A stretch of DNA of 64,000 bases from Rhynchopus euleeides (lineage: Eukaryota > Euglenozoa > Diplonemea > Diplonemida > Diplonemidae). Numbering within the stretch: the stretch's first letter is position 1; each line of letters begins with the position of its first letter. The stretch spans positions 2,169,761 to 2,233,760 of the forward strand of contig OY723286.1 of assembly GCA_963210315.1 (NCBI GenBank), in the 5' to 3' direction. The translations under genes were made by a program, and so were the position numbers. Shown piece by piece: positions 23,671 to 33,233 of the stretch. The notes beneath the pieces were generated by a model that saw only the letters and a program-made list of their open reading frames with translations, was not told the origin of the DNA and made no database searches.

Positions 23671-23760
23671 GGGGGGATAAAATCCAACTTGCTGCCTTCA
23701 CGTGGCGCCCCCTGTGATTACCCTCCTTGGAGGGGAAACCAAAGCAAGCTCTGGTATTAA
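17890..23760 (+). pseudogene. R2-like retrotransposon polyprotein: OTU protease, zinc fingers, reverse transcriptase; endonuclease missing
   Basis: 1956-codon ORF whose ATG context is conserved in the second copy. Residues 1-400 are Pro/Arg-rich and then Cys-rich. Residues ~490-663 are Trp-rich and hydrophobic with membrane-like stretches. An OTU-type cysteine protease follows, with Cys890 in QHDCGYLAL, a helix HMDHLTLHLAA and His1001 in ASTHYEKVV. Next are a C2H2 finger (~1053-1084, KCWCPVDTC…HMNKH) and a CxxC…CxxC finger (~1107-1131). In the reverse transcriptase, motif A is ILKIDYTNAFNAVD (~1472), motif B is GVQQGDPLGPLLFS (~1527) and the catalytic box is FLDDG (~1561). A CCHC knuckle (CGCC…HGEHAALC, ~1885) and HEAVADALLGMARKGG mark the entry to the restriction-like endonuclease. 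After that the last ~28 codons derive from the inserted 1.07-kb retroposon. Target-primed integration would therefore fail in cis. Confidence 0.85.
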
Positions 23761-24732
23761 GATCCTTGGAATTGACCTTGGGGGGCCTCTTGAGTGAGTC
23801 TCGGGAGAAATCGGACCTGTGCATGGGTCAGGGCAGTGTGCGCGAGCATAAGGCCCTGGGCTGTTCCCTCTGAGTTGCTCTAATTGCATGAGTGGCTTGA
23901 GCACATGGACGTCTGCAGGCCAGCCTGTAGGAAGATCAGGATGCAGGGTTGCCCCCCTTTTGGGGCGTGAAAGCCTCGCCAATGCTTTCCCTAGTGCCGC
24001 GATCGGGCGTGCTGGAGCTGCGCGATGCCTGAGAAGATCCTGCTGGAGCTGATCCTGCCCCCACGTTGCGGCTCTAAGCCCTCAACGGGTAGCCCCTCTG
24101 GGTGGTCGCTGCTGACCTGTGCCTGGCCCCTCCCCCTTCGCACAAGGGGTTGACTAGTGTTGCAGGCGGTGGAGTCATAGACAGCACTGCCTTTTGCTTT
24201 CACCATTGGCCCTTTCTCTACTTTTTCGGTGCACAACAGAGACCTCTCTTTGTGTCGATGCGTTGCGGCTACAAACAAACCAACAAGCCCCTCCATCACT
24301 ACAAAGAGCAGTTTTCTGAACCCTAGCGTTGTCCCAGCTAGCTTGTGTTTCCCTTTTGGGCTTTTTCTTTGAGTTTTTCTTTACTCGATCGTTTCCTGTG
24401 ACACTCTGTGTTTCAGCATTCATTGCAATGTGTAATGTGCAACTTCCACTTCAGGTTCCTTGCACATAACACAAAAGCGGTTGGCGGCTATCAACCATAT
24501 GCTATTGAAGCAACCAAGCCCCCCGTTTTTGGAGTTATGTACGAGCAATCTGTCACCAGTGTGGTCCTCGCTGGCTAAGTGGATGTCCAGAGGCTGTGCC
24601 ATTTTTGGCGTGTCGTTTGATGTGTGTGATCTTTTCATGTGTGTTTCTTTCACTTTCTTCTTTTCGTTTCTTGTCTTGCTTGTCTCTTGTACCTTGTATT
24701 CTGTACCAACTAGCCCAGACAAACAACAGCCC

Positions 24733-24764
<32 letters not shown>
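23671..24764 (+). mobile_element. 1.07-kb ribozyme-headed retroposon, copy 1
   Basis: One of four near-identical copies (also 33234, 39024 and 49212). All begin at a run of five or more G followed by ATAAAATCC. This copy stops short of the family's usual 3' end and continues into A31. No ORF over about 110 codons is present and none has a domain, so the family is non-coding and must depend on another element's reverse transcriptase. Inserted in the R2-like ORF. The next element abuts its poly(A), so no target duplication can be read. Confidence 0.8.
23672..23748 (+). ncRNA. Candidate HDV-like self-cleaving ribozyme, copy 1
   Basis: The first 77 nt fold by eye in the HDV order. P1 is GGGGG (23672-23676) with CCCCC (23708-23712). 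P2 is CTTGC (23688-23692) with GCAAG (23744-23748). P3 is GCC (23694-23696) with GGC (23704-23706) around a 7-nt loop TTCACGT. P4 is CCCTC/GAGGG (23721-23734) with a 4-nt loop. The strand before P2' reads C-A-A-A, fitting the C-N-R-A active-site pattern. Loop AC and GT at 23714-23715 could form P1.1. Cleavage would fall exactly at the element's 5' end. HDV-like ribozymes at 5' ends of R2, RTE-type and L1Tc elements are established. Activity here is untested, and P1 is short at 5 bp. Confidence 0.6.
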
Positions 24765-24768
<4 letters not shown>

Positions 24769-25323
24769 GGGAGTCGGTCTGACGGGCCAGCAGAGGTGGA
24801 CGGCAGGATGGTGTTTCCTTCGGCAGCGAAGGCGGCGGCGGAGGGAGCGAAGGAGGCGGCGTGGGTCCCTCGGACGGCAGAAGGCTGGTTCGAGCTCTTC
24901 GGCCAGCACGGGCGCTCAGAGTTGGAGGTCGAGACGGCACACGCTGTCTACAAGCAGTGGGTGGCGGATCGACGGTCGGTAGATGCCGACTTCAACTCGA
25001 GGCGGGAAGGGGCGAGTGCGGCACGGGTGGAGGAGTTCTTCGCGTGCAAGCGCGTGAACAGCCGGGTGGACAAGAGACGGACGCGTGAGCGGCACCCGGA
25101 GGAGGCGGCGCGACCGCGGGGCGGCCGTGGCGGGGGAGGGGTGACGGACCCCCGGGACAGGAGGGGCGACGGCCAGGGTGGAGGGAGGCAGGGCCGCGAC
25201 AGGTGGGCAGCCGGGAGAGGCGGCGGCAGGGGTGGCGGCGACCGTAGGGACCGTGGCGGCGGGCAGGAGAGGCAGGCTGCGGTGATCGGAGTAGGGGGCC
25301 AGGGGCCCCGTCGGCGGAGGTGA
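24765..25323 (+). pseudogene. C-terminal fragment of the OTU-2 element protein
   Basis: Encodes only the W-x-x-L-F module (VPRTAEGWFELFGQHG…) and the basic RG-rich tail. It lacks the OTU and zinc finger seen in the longer copy at 44648. The frame happens to stay open back through the upstream poly(A) as a run of lysines. Confidence 0.75.
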
Positions 25324-26081
25324 AGCGTTCATGCAGGGAGAGGACGGTGCACGTAGGGTGCAACCTCCTCCCCCCCCCTTCCCCCTCCTCCCCTCTTCGG
25401 TAGAGTCGTGTGTATAGTCCGTCTAGGGTGGGTGGTTGGGACCCCCGCGTCCGTTCCCCTCGCGCCTAGGCCCCCAAGCATCATCATCGATTCCAGTGTG
25501 TATAGTTTGACCTTCGAGCCGTGGGTCCGGAAAGTCCATTCGGTCCCACGGCGCCTAAACAAACAAATCTGATCGTCCCCCCCCCCGCCCCTCCCCCTTA
25601 ATAGAGTCTTGCACAGTGTGAATAGTCTTGCCCTTTGGGGGGGTCGGTGGTGTCCGAAAAAGTTCGCCACAAACTCGGAGTGGCACCAGCAGAACGTGTG
25701 TGAGAGCCACGGCACCACGGACCCCTGTAAATTCGCTCCCTGATTCCACCATTCCCCTCGATTCCGCCCCTCCTCTGCAGTTCCCTCCCCCAGTTCGAGT
25801 GGTTTGGAGGGATGGCCCGCTCGGTCCCGCAAACCGCTCGACAGGGACTGTTTCAACCCTGTTTTTTGCGCGTTCTGGGCCCTGGACTTTTCGAACGGTC
25901 GCCATTTGGGGAGAGACTGTAGAAGAGGTCTGGCCCTTGTTGTTCGAACTTGCCAAGTACACGGCCCTCTAGCCTCTAGCCTCTGCCACACGTGGCCAAC
26001 AGCAACTGTGTCGTTGGCTTCCGCCCTGCATGTCATCTCGACAAGCAGCAGACACCCCAAGAGCAGAGGTGGAGAGTATTT
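24765..26081 (+). mobile_element. 5'-truncated OTU-2 family element, 3' part
   Basis: Nearly identical to 46335-47650, comprising the end of the ORF and the complete 3' UTR. It begins directly after the poly(A) of the preceding retroposon. It breaks off at GTGGAGAGTA just before the tail-B hairpin, where an inverted piece begins. Confidence 0.8.
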
Positions 26082-26311
26082 TTTTTTGGTACCCGGGGGC
26101 GAACCGGGGGACTGCTACACTCCTTTCTCTGCTCACGGGTGTCTGCTGCATGTCGAGGCGAGAAGCAAGGTGACATGCAGGGCGGAAGCCATCGACACCC
26201 GTGTTGTTGGTCATCTGCTGCAGAGGCTAGAGAGCCGTGTACTCGGCATGTTCGAACAACAATGGCCTGGTGGAGAGTAGCAGTCCCCCGGTTCGCCCCC
26301 GGGTACCAAAA
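26082..26311. mobile_element. Inverted-plus-direct tail B structure
   Basis: From 26082 a T run and the complement of the tail-B end are followed by ~180 bp, then a direct tail-B end (GGTGGAGAGTAGCAG … GGGTACCA) with A8 at 26311. An inverted segment joined to a direct 3' end is the shape left by twin priming or by two head-to-head insertions. Confidence 0.6.
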
Positions 26312-26520
26312 AAAAGGCCTCGTCAAGTTGTGCATGGGTGGTTGGGTGGCGGATGGGAGAGTACAGGCCGTTGAGCCCAGCACGCGTGCATGAGAGAGAG
26401 AGGGATTTGAGGCCCCCCGCCCCCAGGTTCCCTGCCCACCTGGACGGACCCAAGTGCCTCACACCGGTTCTCTCCCCACCCGGTGGTCCACCTGACGGGC
26501 AAGTGGAAAAAAAAAAAAAA
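26312..26520 (+). mobile_element. Retrotransposon 3' fragment with tail A
   Basis: Matches the complement of 28914-29110 and 34554-34745. It ends in the tail-A hairpin (CCCGGTGGTCCACCTGACGGG) CAAGTGG and A14. Confidence 0.75.
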
Positions 26521-26609
26521 TTCTGTACCAACTAGCCCAGACAAACAACAGCTGCAAAGATTCTCGGTCCGGATGTCCCCCAAAAAAAACCAACGATTTC
26601 TTAAGCTAC
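26521..26609 (+). mobile_element. 3' fragment of the 1.07-kb retroposon
   Basis: Only the last ~70 bp of the family (TTCTGTACCAACTAGCCC … GGTCCGGATGTCCCC), an A run, and then CCAACGATTTCTTAAGCTAC. That extension also follows the A run of copy 3 (40126), so it may be the true family 3' end. Confidence 0.75.
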
Positions 26610-28454
26610 AGTTTCTGTACTTCATTGGTATACACACTCGTGCTCCCTGGTCGGTTGGGTTTGGTTGGGTCCCCCCCCTCCCTCCCTTGGGCATCCCCCA
26701 TCCCACCCCTTCCCTCACCCTTTTCCCCTTTCCAATCTTCTTGACCTTGTGGGCGGGCGGAGCCGGGAGGGCAGGTTGGGCCTTAGAGTTACTTCCTCAA
26801 CAACAACCCACTCCCCCTTGGGCCACTTGTCCCTTGGGCTCTGTTCCCCACCATCCATCCCCCTCCACTCCCCCAACCCCCAACCCCACGAGCACGAGCG
26901 ATGGTAGGGCGAGAGCCGCCCAGGCGATGGCAGGCCCCGATGGTGGCGACGCTGGCGGTGGTGGCGCTCGCGGTGCTGACGACAGCACCGCTGGAGCAGA
27001 GGCAGCCCGGGTCGCCCCCGGTAGCAGGCGAGCGCGGGCTGGCCGCCCCTGATGAGGGGCGTGTCAGGCGAGAGGAGCAGGGGCCTCATGCGAGGCCTCT
27101 GCTGACACCCTGCCTGCAAGGCAGGGGAGCGCGTCGGCCTCACCCGCCGGCAAAGCGCCCCTCTCGTGGGATAGCAGTGGCGGCGGCGAGCCCACCACGT
27201 CCCCCCAACATGCTGCAAGCGGCGGTTCCGCTAACGGTGAAGCCGCCGGGCCGTGTCCCAGCCCACCGACAGCAGCGGAAGGGGTGGCAGCCCGGGTCGC
27301 CCCCGGTAGCAGGAGAGCGCGGGCTGGCCGCCCCTGACGAGGGGCGTGTCAGGCGAGAGGAGCAGGGGCCTCATGCGAGGCCTCTGCTAACACCCTGCCT
27401 GCACGGCAGGGGAGCGCGTCGGCCTCACCCGCCGGCAAGGCGCCCCTCTCGCGGGATAGCAGTGGCGGCGGCGCGCCCACCACGTCCCCCCAACATGCTG
27501 CAAGCGGCGGTTCCGCTAACGGTGAAGCCGCCGGGCCTCGCCCCAGCCCACCGACAGCAGCAGAAAGGGTCGCCCCCTGTCCCCGCGAGTTGGCTCGGCC
27601 AGGTCCCCCGAGGATCCAGGCCGACGGTATCGCTGCCCGCACTGCGGGTGTCTCTCCCCTCCCCCCTTGGGGGCCCCTCGGGTGGATCGGGTGGTGGGTG
27701 GAATGGGAGCTGGGCCCCCCCCCCTTTGGGTGGTGGCTGGGTGGTGGCAGGGAGGAGGTCAGGGGGGAGGGGTGGTGGTGGACAGACGTCTGTTGTTGAT
27801 CCCAAGCCGACCCTCACTGATCTGAAGGACTTCATCTGCACCTGTGATGTCGACAACTCGGTGAACGTGACTGGTGCGAAAGCGACATTCGACAAGTGCG
27901 TGGCAAAGCCGTGTGGTGACGGTCAGGCCTGCAAGGACCCCAACAGGAAGTACTCGCGTAGGAACGACGCCATCTGCGCCTGCGACAAGGACCCGAGCCT
28001 GACCAGCACCGGTGCATCAACGACTTTATCGAAGAATGCGTGCGGGTCCAAACAGTCCAAGCGGGGTGGGGACGGACAGACGTGTGTTGACCCCAAGCCG
28101 ACCCTCACGGATCTGAAGGACTCCTTCTGCGCCTGTAATGGGGACGGCGTGCGACGCTACAGCGGAGGCAACAACAACGACTCCATCACCGATCCGGGTG
28201 GAGTGCAGCAGTCCCCCGGGGCGCCCTCGGACACCCGGACCGGAAGTGGGTTCGACAACCGCAACAGCTACAACATCGGCAGCTTCGAGGGCAACACTCT
28301 GCTGGTGCTGGCCCTCTGGGTGGCGGATGGACTGTTGCGGGCGGCGGGGTGGGCAGCGACAGGGCCCCACACGCGCTGGCCATGGGTGGAGGCGGCCCCG
28401 CAGGCCGCTTGGGGAGCGCTGCTGAGGGCCAGGTGGGAGGCCCAGGGGCCAATG
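26610..28454 (+). mobile_element. R2-like retrotransposon, copy 2, 5' part only
   Basis: Shares the 5' leader and N-terminal coding region with copy 1 but stops at 28454 against 18S rRNA sequence. Loss of the 3' part is not what target-primed reverse transcription normally gives, so later rearrangement of the rDNA is likely. Confidence 0.75.
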
Positions 28455-28457
28455 TAA
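26901..28457 (+). pseudogene. N-terminal fragment of an R2-like element polyprotein
   Basis: 518 codons from the conserved ATG. A 285-bp (95-codon) Pro/Arg-rich unit is tandemly duplicated in frame (27002-27286 and 27287-27571). A Cys-rich segment with repeated PKPTLTDLKD…C.C blocks follows, then a short Trp-rich hydrophobic stretch equivalent to residues ~490-560 of copy 1. The stop codon comes from the junction with 18S rRNA. The OTU, zinc fingers and reverse transcriptase are absent. Confidence 0.75.
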
Positions 28458-28542
28458 GGATTGACAGATTGAGAGCTCTTTCTCGATCCATTGTGTGGTG
28501 GTGCATGGCCGCTCCTGGTTGGTGGAGTGATTTGTCTGGTTG
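28455..28542 (+). rRNA. 18S rRNA fragment (3' major domain)
   Basis: Contains AGGATTGACAGATTGAGAGC, GTGGTGCATGGCCG and TTGGTGGAGTGATTTGTCTG, all highly conserved in eukaryotic 18S. It ends at GGTTGAT. The next 18S bases appear at 34315, not here. Confidence 0.9.
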
Positions 28543-28627
28543 ATGTCATCTCGACAAGCAGCAGACACCCCAAGAGCAGAGGTGGAGAGTAGCAGTCCCC
28601 CGGTTCGCCCCCGGGTACCAAAAAAAA
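28543..28627 (+). mobile_element. Retrotransposon 3' end with tail B
   Basis: Same as 47602-47687 (ATGTCATCTCGACAAGCAGC … GGGTACCA, A run). It replaces roughly 340 nt of 18S that should lie between its flanks. Confidence 0.8.
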
Positions 28628-28730
28628 TACACACCGCCCGTCGTTGCTACCGATTGGCTGTAGGATAGAGCTTGGGGGAGGTTGCGACTCTTGGATTTCC
28701 AATTGTTGCGTTCCGAACCCAAGCAATATA
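28628..28730 (+). rRNA. 18S rRNA 3' end fragment
   Basis: Begins TACACACCGCCCGTCG and continues through helix 44 and the 3' end to about 28720. It is followed by an antisense poly(T). It provides the uninterrupted sequence across the site occupied by an element at 35996. Confidence 0.9.
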
Positions 28731-28793
28731 TTTTTTTTTTTTTTTTTTTTTTTTACACTTGCCCGTCAGGTGGACCACCGGGTGGGGAGAGAA

Positions 28794-28913
28794 TCTTTGC
28801 AGCTGTTGTTTGTCTGGGCTAGTTGGTACAGAATACAAGGTACAAGAGACAAGCAAGACAAGAAACGAAAAGAAGAAAGCGAAAGAAACACACATGAAAA
28901 GATCACATTTTTT
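28794..28913 (-). mobile_element. 1.07-kb retroposon 3' fragment, antisense
   Basis: Complement of the last ~120 bp of the family (CTTTGCAGCTGTTGTTTGTC … CACACATGAAAAGATCACA), lying between two tail-A segments. Confidence 0.75.
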
Positions 28914-29934
28914 TACACTTGCCCGTCAGGTGGACCACCGGGTGGGGAGAGAACCGGTGTGAGGCACTTGGGTCCGTCCAGGTGGGCAGGGAACCTGGGG
29001 GCGGGGGGCCTCAAATCCCTCTCTCTCTCATGCACGCGTGCTGGGCTCAACGGCCTGTACTCTCCCATCCGCCACCCAACCACCCATGCACAACTTGATG
29101 AGGCCTTGAGACACACCTCTCCCTTCCGAGACCCAGACCACCCACTTCCATCCCTGGCGCTGTCTGTTGGCAAGTGAGCAAAGGTAACACGAAACACAAG
29201 GGCAAGACTTGGAGCGAGCGTCGCGAGTCAATCAGAGAGGCACTCCCTCCTCGCAGGGTGGTGTCGGCCTTGTGTGCTCTCGAAAACCCGCTGTCGCCGT
29301 CCGTCAACCTGTGTGGCTGCCTGTAGAGGCGTTAAGGGGCGTGGGGACTAGGGGACCGAAGAGGGGTCGGAGACAGGTCGGACCTGCTCGGAGAAACACA
29401 AGAAAGGGGTGGAGGGAGTTAAAGCGCGTGTCTCCGGCGGGTCTCGGAGGGCAGGTGCTCTCGCCGACCCGTCGAACCGCGTGTGGGGACCGTTGGGAGG
29501 GGTTTAGACATGCACAATGATCTATACTGTACAAATGACCTGGATTCTCGGTGCCGTAACGTGCCTGAGTGGCTGTTTTGTTGGGTTAAGTGGCGGTCGA
29601 GGCAATCCGGACAGTTGTTGCGGAATCTAGTGTAAGGGGTAATGGAATGGTGGAATGCACAAACGTCAAGGGAGGGGCGGGGGTGTTGAGGAAAGGGGGG
29701 GGGGATAGGTAGAGTGAGGGACGGATGGAAAGGGGGGGGGGGTGGGAGTGACTGATAAGATCAAGGGGGAGGGGAGGGGGTGTTGTTGTTGTTCTCGGGG
29801 TCGCGACCACCTAACTGAGGGGGTCACACTCCTGGTGTCTTGTCTGCACACATTTCTGCTGGGAGGGGGGGGGGGTATAGTGGCCGGAGTCAGGAGCCGG
29901 CCCTCCTGGGGATGATGACCTGCCCTCACGGGCT

Positions 29935-31564
29935 TCATCTCCTCGTCTTCCCCTTCGCGCCCTTCCGCGCCCCGTCACACTCCCACATCTTCGTGACGGT
30001 GTCCCGAAGGCTTCGGGCCGCCGCCTTCGCCGTCGGCACGCTCCACGCGTTCTGCGTCCCACGCGCAGCGTGCCACTCCCTCACCGCCACCGCAGCCACC
30101 TGCCGCGTCAGCGGGTGCGAGCCGTGCAGGGGGTGAAAGAGGCTCTTCCACCCCGCCGCCGTCGCAGGGATGCGTGCACCTCCCATCGACCCACACGGAG
30201 ACACACCATCCACAGCCACCCTATCACCCTCATCCCACTCGCAACCCTTGCGGGCCTGCTCCTCCAGCAGCCTCGTCGTCACCCGCGTCGGACCCACCGT
30301 CGCTGCCACCGTCTCGACCGGCGCGCCTTCCTCCTGGGTCTCAGGGGCACCGCTGCAGGCGAGGTCATCGCTGTCGACGTAGTCGTCGTCGTCGAACGCC
30401 AGCGGCTCGTTGATGCCAGGGGGGGCTGTTGAGGTCGCGTTTGAGCCTCCACCCTGCATCGATCCGCCATCCGCTGCCGCCCGCCGCTTCTCCCCCAACA
30501 CCGCGTTCCTGCTGCGGCGTGTCGTCGCCCCGGCTGTCTCTACCCGCGTCACCTTACCCGCCGCCAGCATCGCTGCGGCCACACCCTCCTTCCCCACAGC
30601 CTTGCCGCACGACCCAGGGAGGGCTGTAGAAGAGGCTTGGGAGCCGCTGCCCTGGGCGCGCGCGCGGGGTGTTGTCCTGCCTGCCGGTGTCTGCGGGGAG
30701 GCAGCCGACAGCGGCACAGGGGTCCCAGGGAGGGCTGTTGAAGAGGCGTTGGAGCCACTGCCCTGGGAGGTCTGCGCGCGCGGGGTCGACTGTCCTGCGG
30801 GTGCCGGCTGGGAGGCGGACGGAAGCGCCGACACCCCAGGGAGGGCTGTTGAAGAGGCGTTGGAGCCACTGCCCTGGGAGGTCTGAGCGCGCGGGGTCGA
30901 TTGTCCTGCGGGTGCCGGTTGGGAGGCGGACGGAAGCGCCGACACCCCAGGGAGGGCTGTTGAAGAGGCGTTGGAGCCGCTGCCCTGGGAGGTCTGCACT
31001 TGGGGGGCCGACGCCCCGAGGGGCGCCTGTTGGGGGGCCGGCGGGGGCGCCGACCCCTCGCCGGGGCTTGTTGTAGTCGGAGGAGGGGGCACCACATCCG
31101 GCGCGGCGCCCCTTGCCCCCCCATCACCTTCTCCCTCAGCCGTCTCCTGCTTCATCTCCGCCTCGGCCCCCTGGGCCGACCCAGGCGGACCTTCACTTCC
31201 CTCAGGCCGGGGGACTCGGGGCGGGCGCTGTGCTGCTCTGCTGGCGCGACTCTCCCGGCGTGCCCGCCGGCCCGGCGACAGCTCCAGGTCCTCACGCAAT
31301 CCCTGTGGCACCACTGCGGTCTCCCCGGTGTCGACGTCCAGCACTTCGACCCTCGGGACGTACCCAGGGCAGTGCCGCACCCCACGACCCTTCGCGCACT
31401 TGTCGCACACCCGGCGCCAGCACCCACCACACTGCTTGTGGGCCTTCCGCAGGTCCACCGAGCCGCTGCACTTCTCGCACCTCTGCACGCCCAACTGCGA
31501 ATCACCCTTCACCCACTCCATCAGTCCTGCCCACCTGCACTCGAGCAGGTCCTCAGCGGGTCCT
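29935..31564 (-). pseudogene. R2-like element C-terminal protein: zinc ribbon, repeats, W-x-x-L-F module
   Basis: Open from the 28S junction, with the first ATG inside the element at 31521. The N-terminus has a zinc-binding region with CEKC, CGGC, CDKC and a following HC. A Pro/Ser/Ala-rich middle has three or more 37-residue tandem repeats (SQGSGSNASSTALPG). An acidic segment follows. The C-terminus is IPATAAGWKSLFHPLHG plus helices and a basic end (GARKGAKGKTRR). The W-x-x-L-F module matches the C-termini of the OTU-1 and OTU-2 proteins. Reverse transcriptase and OTU are absent, presumably lost by 5' truncation. Confidence 0.65.
30612..31010 (-). repeat. 111-bp coding tandem repeat
   Basis: Units begin at CCAGGGAGGGCTGTTGAAGA near 30725, 30836 and 30947, with a diverged one near 30615. 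The period is 111 bp and keeps the frame open. Confidence 0.8.
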
Positions 31565-31725
31565 AAGCTTGCTCGATACATGATCTTCAGTACCGATCCT
31601 CGGTGTGAAAGCATGGCCTAACGATCCTTTGGTCTCGCTTCTGTTCAAGGGATGAAGCCGGAGGTGACAGAAAAATTACCACAGGGATAACTGGCTTGTG
31701 GCAGCCAAGCGTTCATAGCGACGTT

Positions 31726-31757
<32 letters not shown>

Positions 31758-31805
31758 GCCTAGACAAGCAGAATTGTCTAAGGGTTGGATTGTTCACCCA
31801 CTAAC

Positions 31806-31849
<44 letters not shown>

Positions 31850-32213
31850 TTACCCTACTGATGGAGAGAGAGCTCCTCGAGCCGGCGTATGTCGACAGCA
31901 ATATGGGGTAGTACGAGAGGAACTCCCATTTCTAGTCCCTGGTATCTACGGTTGTCCGATCGGACAGTGCCGTGATGCTACCACTGGATGGATTATGGCT
32001 GAACGCCTCTAAGCCAGAACCCAGTCTAGAGACATACGTGACTTTGTCAGGGCACATGAGTTTATCGGGCCAAGTCTAGCTTCGGCGAATGGCTATCTTC
32101 CTAGTTCACATCCAGACTCCGTGCTTCCAACCGGGTCTATACGAGTCCGAATGGTCCGGCGGGCGTAACACTTCGAGGAGCCTTGTTGTTCCGAGGGTTT
32201 GAGCCTTATGGCC
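31565..32213 (+). rRNA. 28S rRNA 3' fragment
   Basis: Matches 48361-49010, including GGATAACTGGCTTGTGGC, GCGACGTTGCTTTTTGATCC and the sarcin-ricin region AGTACGAGAGGAAC (31912). It starts at AAGCTTGCTCGATAC, where an antisense element abuts, and ends at a target duplication. Confidence 0.95.
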
Positions 32214-32830
32214 CCTCCCCCCCTCCCTTATGTCCCCTCCCCCCCCAACTCCCCCTCGCGGCAGGCACGGTCGGCCCGACGAGTCAGTTCAGTGTTGTCC
32301 CTCAACGAGACCCCCTGTCCCCGGCCCTGTGAGCACCACAGCACCAGGGAATAGGCATCCCAACTCACAGGACCCACCGCCGTCACTGCATGCCCCTCTG
32401 CCCCGCGTTTCGTTACCTTCTCTGCCAGGTCACGGGTCCCCCCTCCAGGTGCCCTCCCGCCTCATCCCTTTTTACCCCCGTCGTTGCCCGTTTTGGCGCC
32501 CCCGATAGGCGGACCCAGGGAGCCTCGTCAAAGTGCCATCCCTACAGGAGATCGCCCTGGTTTTGGCCCCCATGAGCACCATGGCACCAGTAATCCAGGA
32601 AATTTGGCTCCCTGGATCCACCGTCACTGCTATTCTTGTCCTTCTGCATTACCTTTCACGCTTATTTGCCTTCGGACTGGGTCATGGGATGGAAGAGGGC
32701 GGTCGGGGTCTGGGGAAGTGAGGATGTGTGTCAAGACCTTGTCTCGTTGTGCCTGGGAGGTTTGGTGGTGGATGGGATGAGACACAGGCCATTGTGCCCA
32801 GAGAGCGCATGAGAGAAAAAAAAAAAAAAA
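32214..32830 (+). mobile_element. 5'- and 3'-truncated OTU-1 3' UTR insertion with target duplication
   Basis: Flanked by GCCTTATGGCC at 32203-32213 and 32831-32841. The uninterrupted site is present at 49000-49010. The insert equals the OTU-1 3' UTR (38240-38795) but its A run follows GCGCATGAGAG, so it lacks the tail-A hairpin. Confidence 0.85.
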
Positions 32831-32841
32831 GCCTTATGGCC

Positions 32842-33202
32842 GGTTCCTACGGTTCGCCCAGTCAAGCTTGCTTGGCTGGGCTACGGGTGTGTCTAGGCAG
32901 GCTGGGTCCTACCCACCCCCCCCTCCCCCCCCCCTCCCCCCCCTCTAGCCTAGGCTAGGGGGGGGGGGGGGTGAGGGGGGGGGGGTCATGCCTGTTTTTT
33001 GGCCGGGTGGGCTGGGTCCGGGGGTCCATGCCCAATATAGGGAGGGGGTAGAATAGGGGGACGCCCCTAGGAAATTACCCTCCCTGTATAGCCCGGCTAT
33101 ACCACGTAGGCAAACAAGCAGTGCAACGTGTTACTAAGGCAACACTGCTTGAGGACGGTGCTAATATAGCTAGCCTTACGTCGGGCTTTGTCTCGGTAAG
33201 GA

Positions 33203-33204
<2 letters not shown>
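32842..33204 (+). other. rDNA intergenic spacer fragment
   Basis: Same sequence as 49011-49211 plus 50308-50430: TACGGTTCGCCCAGTCAAGC, C and G tracts, and the TATAGCCCGGCTATA palindrome. After GGACGGTGCTAA it reads ATATAGCTAGCC, with no 8-bp array. Confidence 0.75.

Positions 33205-33233
<29 letters not shown>
33205..33233 (-). repeat. T29 tract
   Basis: T run directly before the retroposon 5' end. It may be the remaining poly(A) of an antisense insertion. Confidence 0.6.

Larger units (their letters stand above)
28731..31564 (-). mobile_element. Antisense R2-like element, 3' half, with nested tails
   Basis: Read on the minus strand it starts against 28S sequence at 31565, carries an ORF to 29935 and a 3' UTR, and ends in tail A with a T run on the plus strand near 28910. 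A piece of the 1.07-kb retroposon (28794-28913) and a second tail A (28746-28793, T run 28731-28745) follow. Left flank is the 18S end and right flank is 28S, so the locus is rearranged. Confidence 0.7.

Noticed and set aside
24460..25323. 287-codon ORF joining the 1.07-kb retroposon to the OTU-2 C-terminus
   Set aside because: The join runs through poly(A) read as lysines. It is a fusion of two elements by chance.
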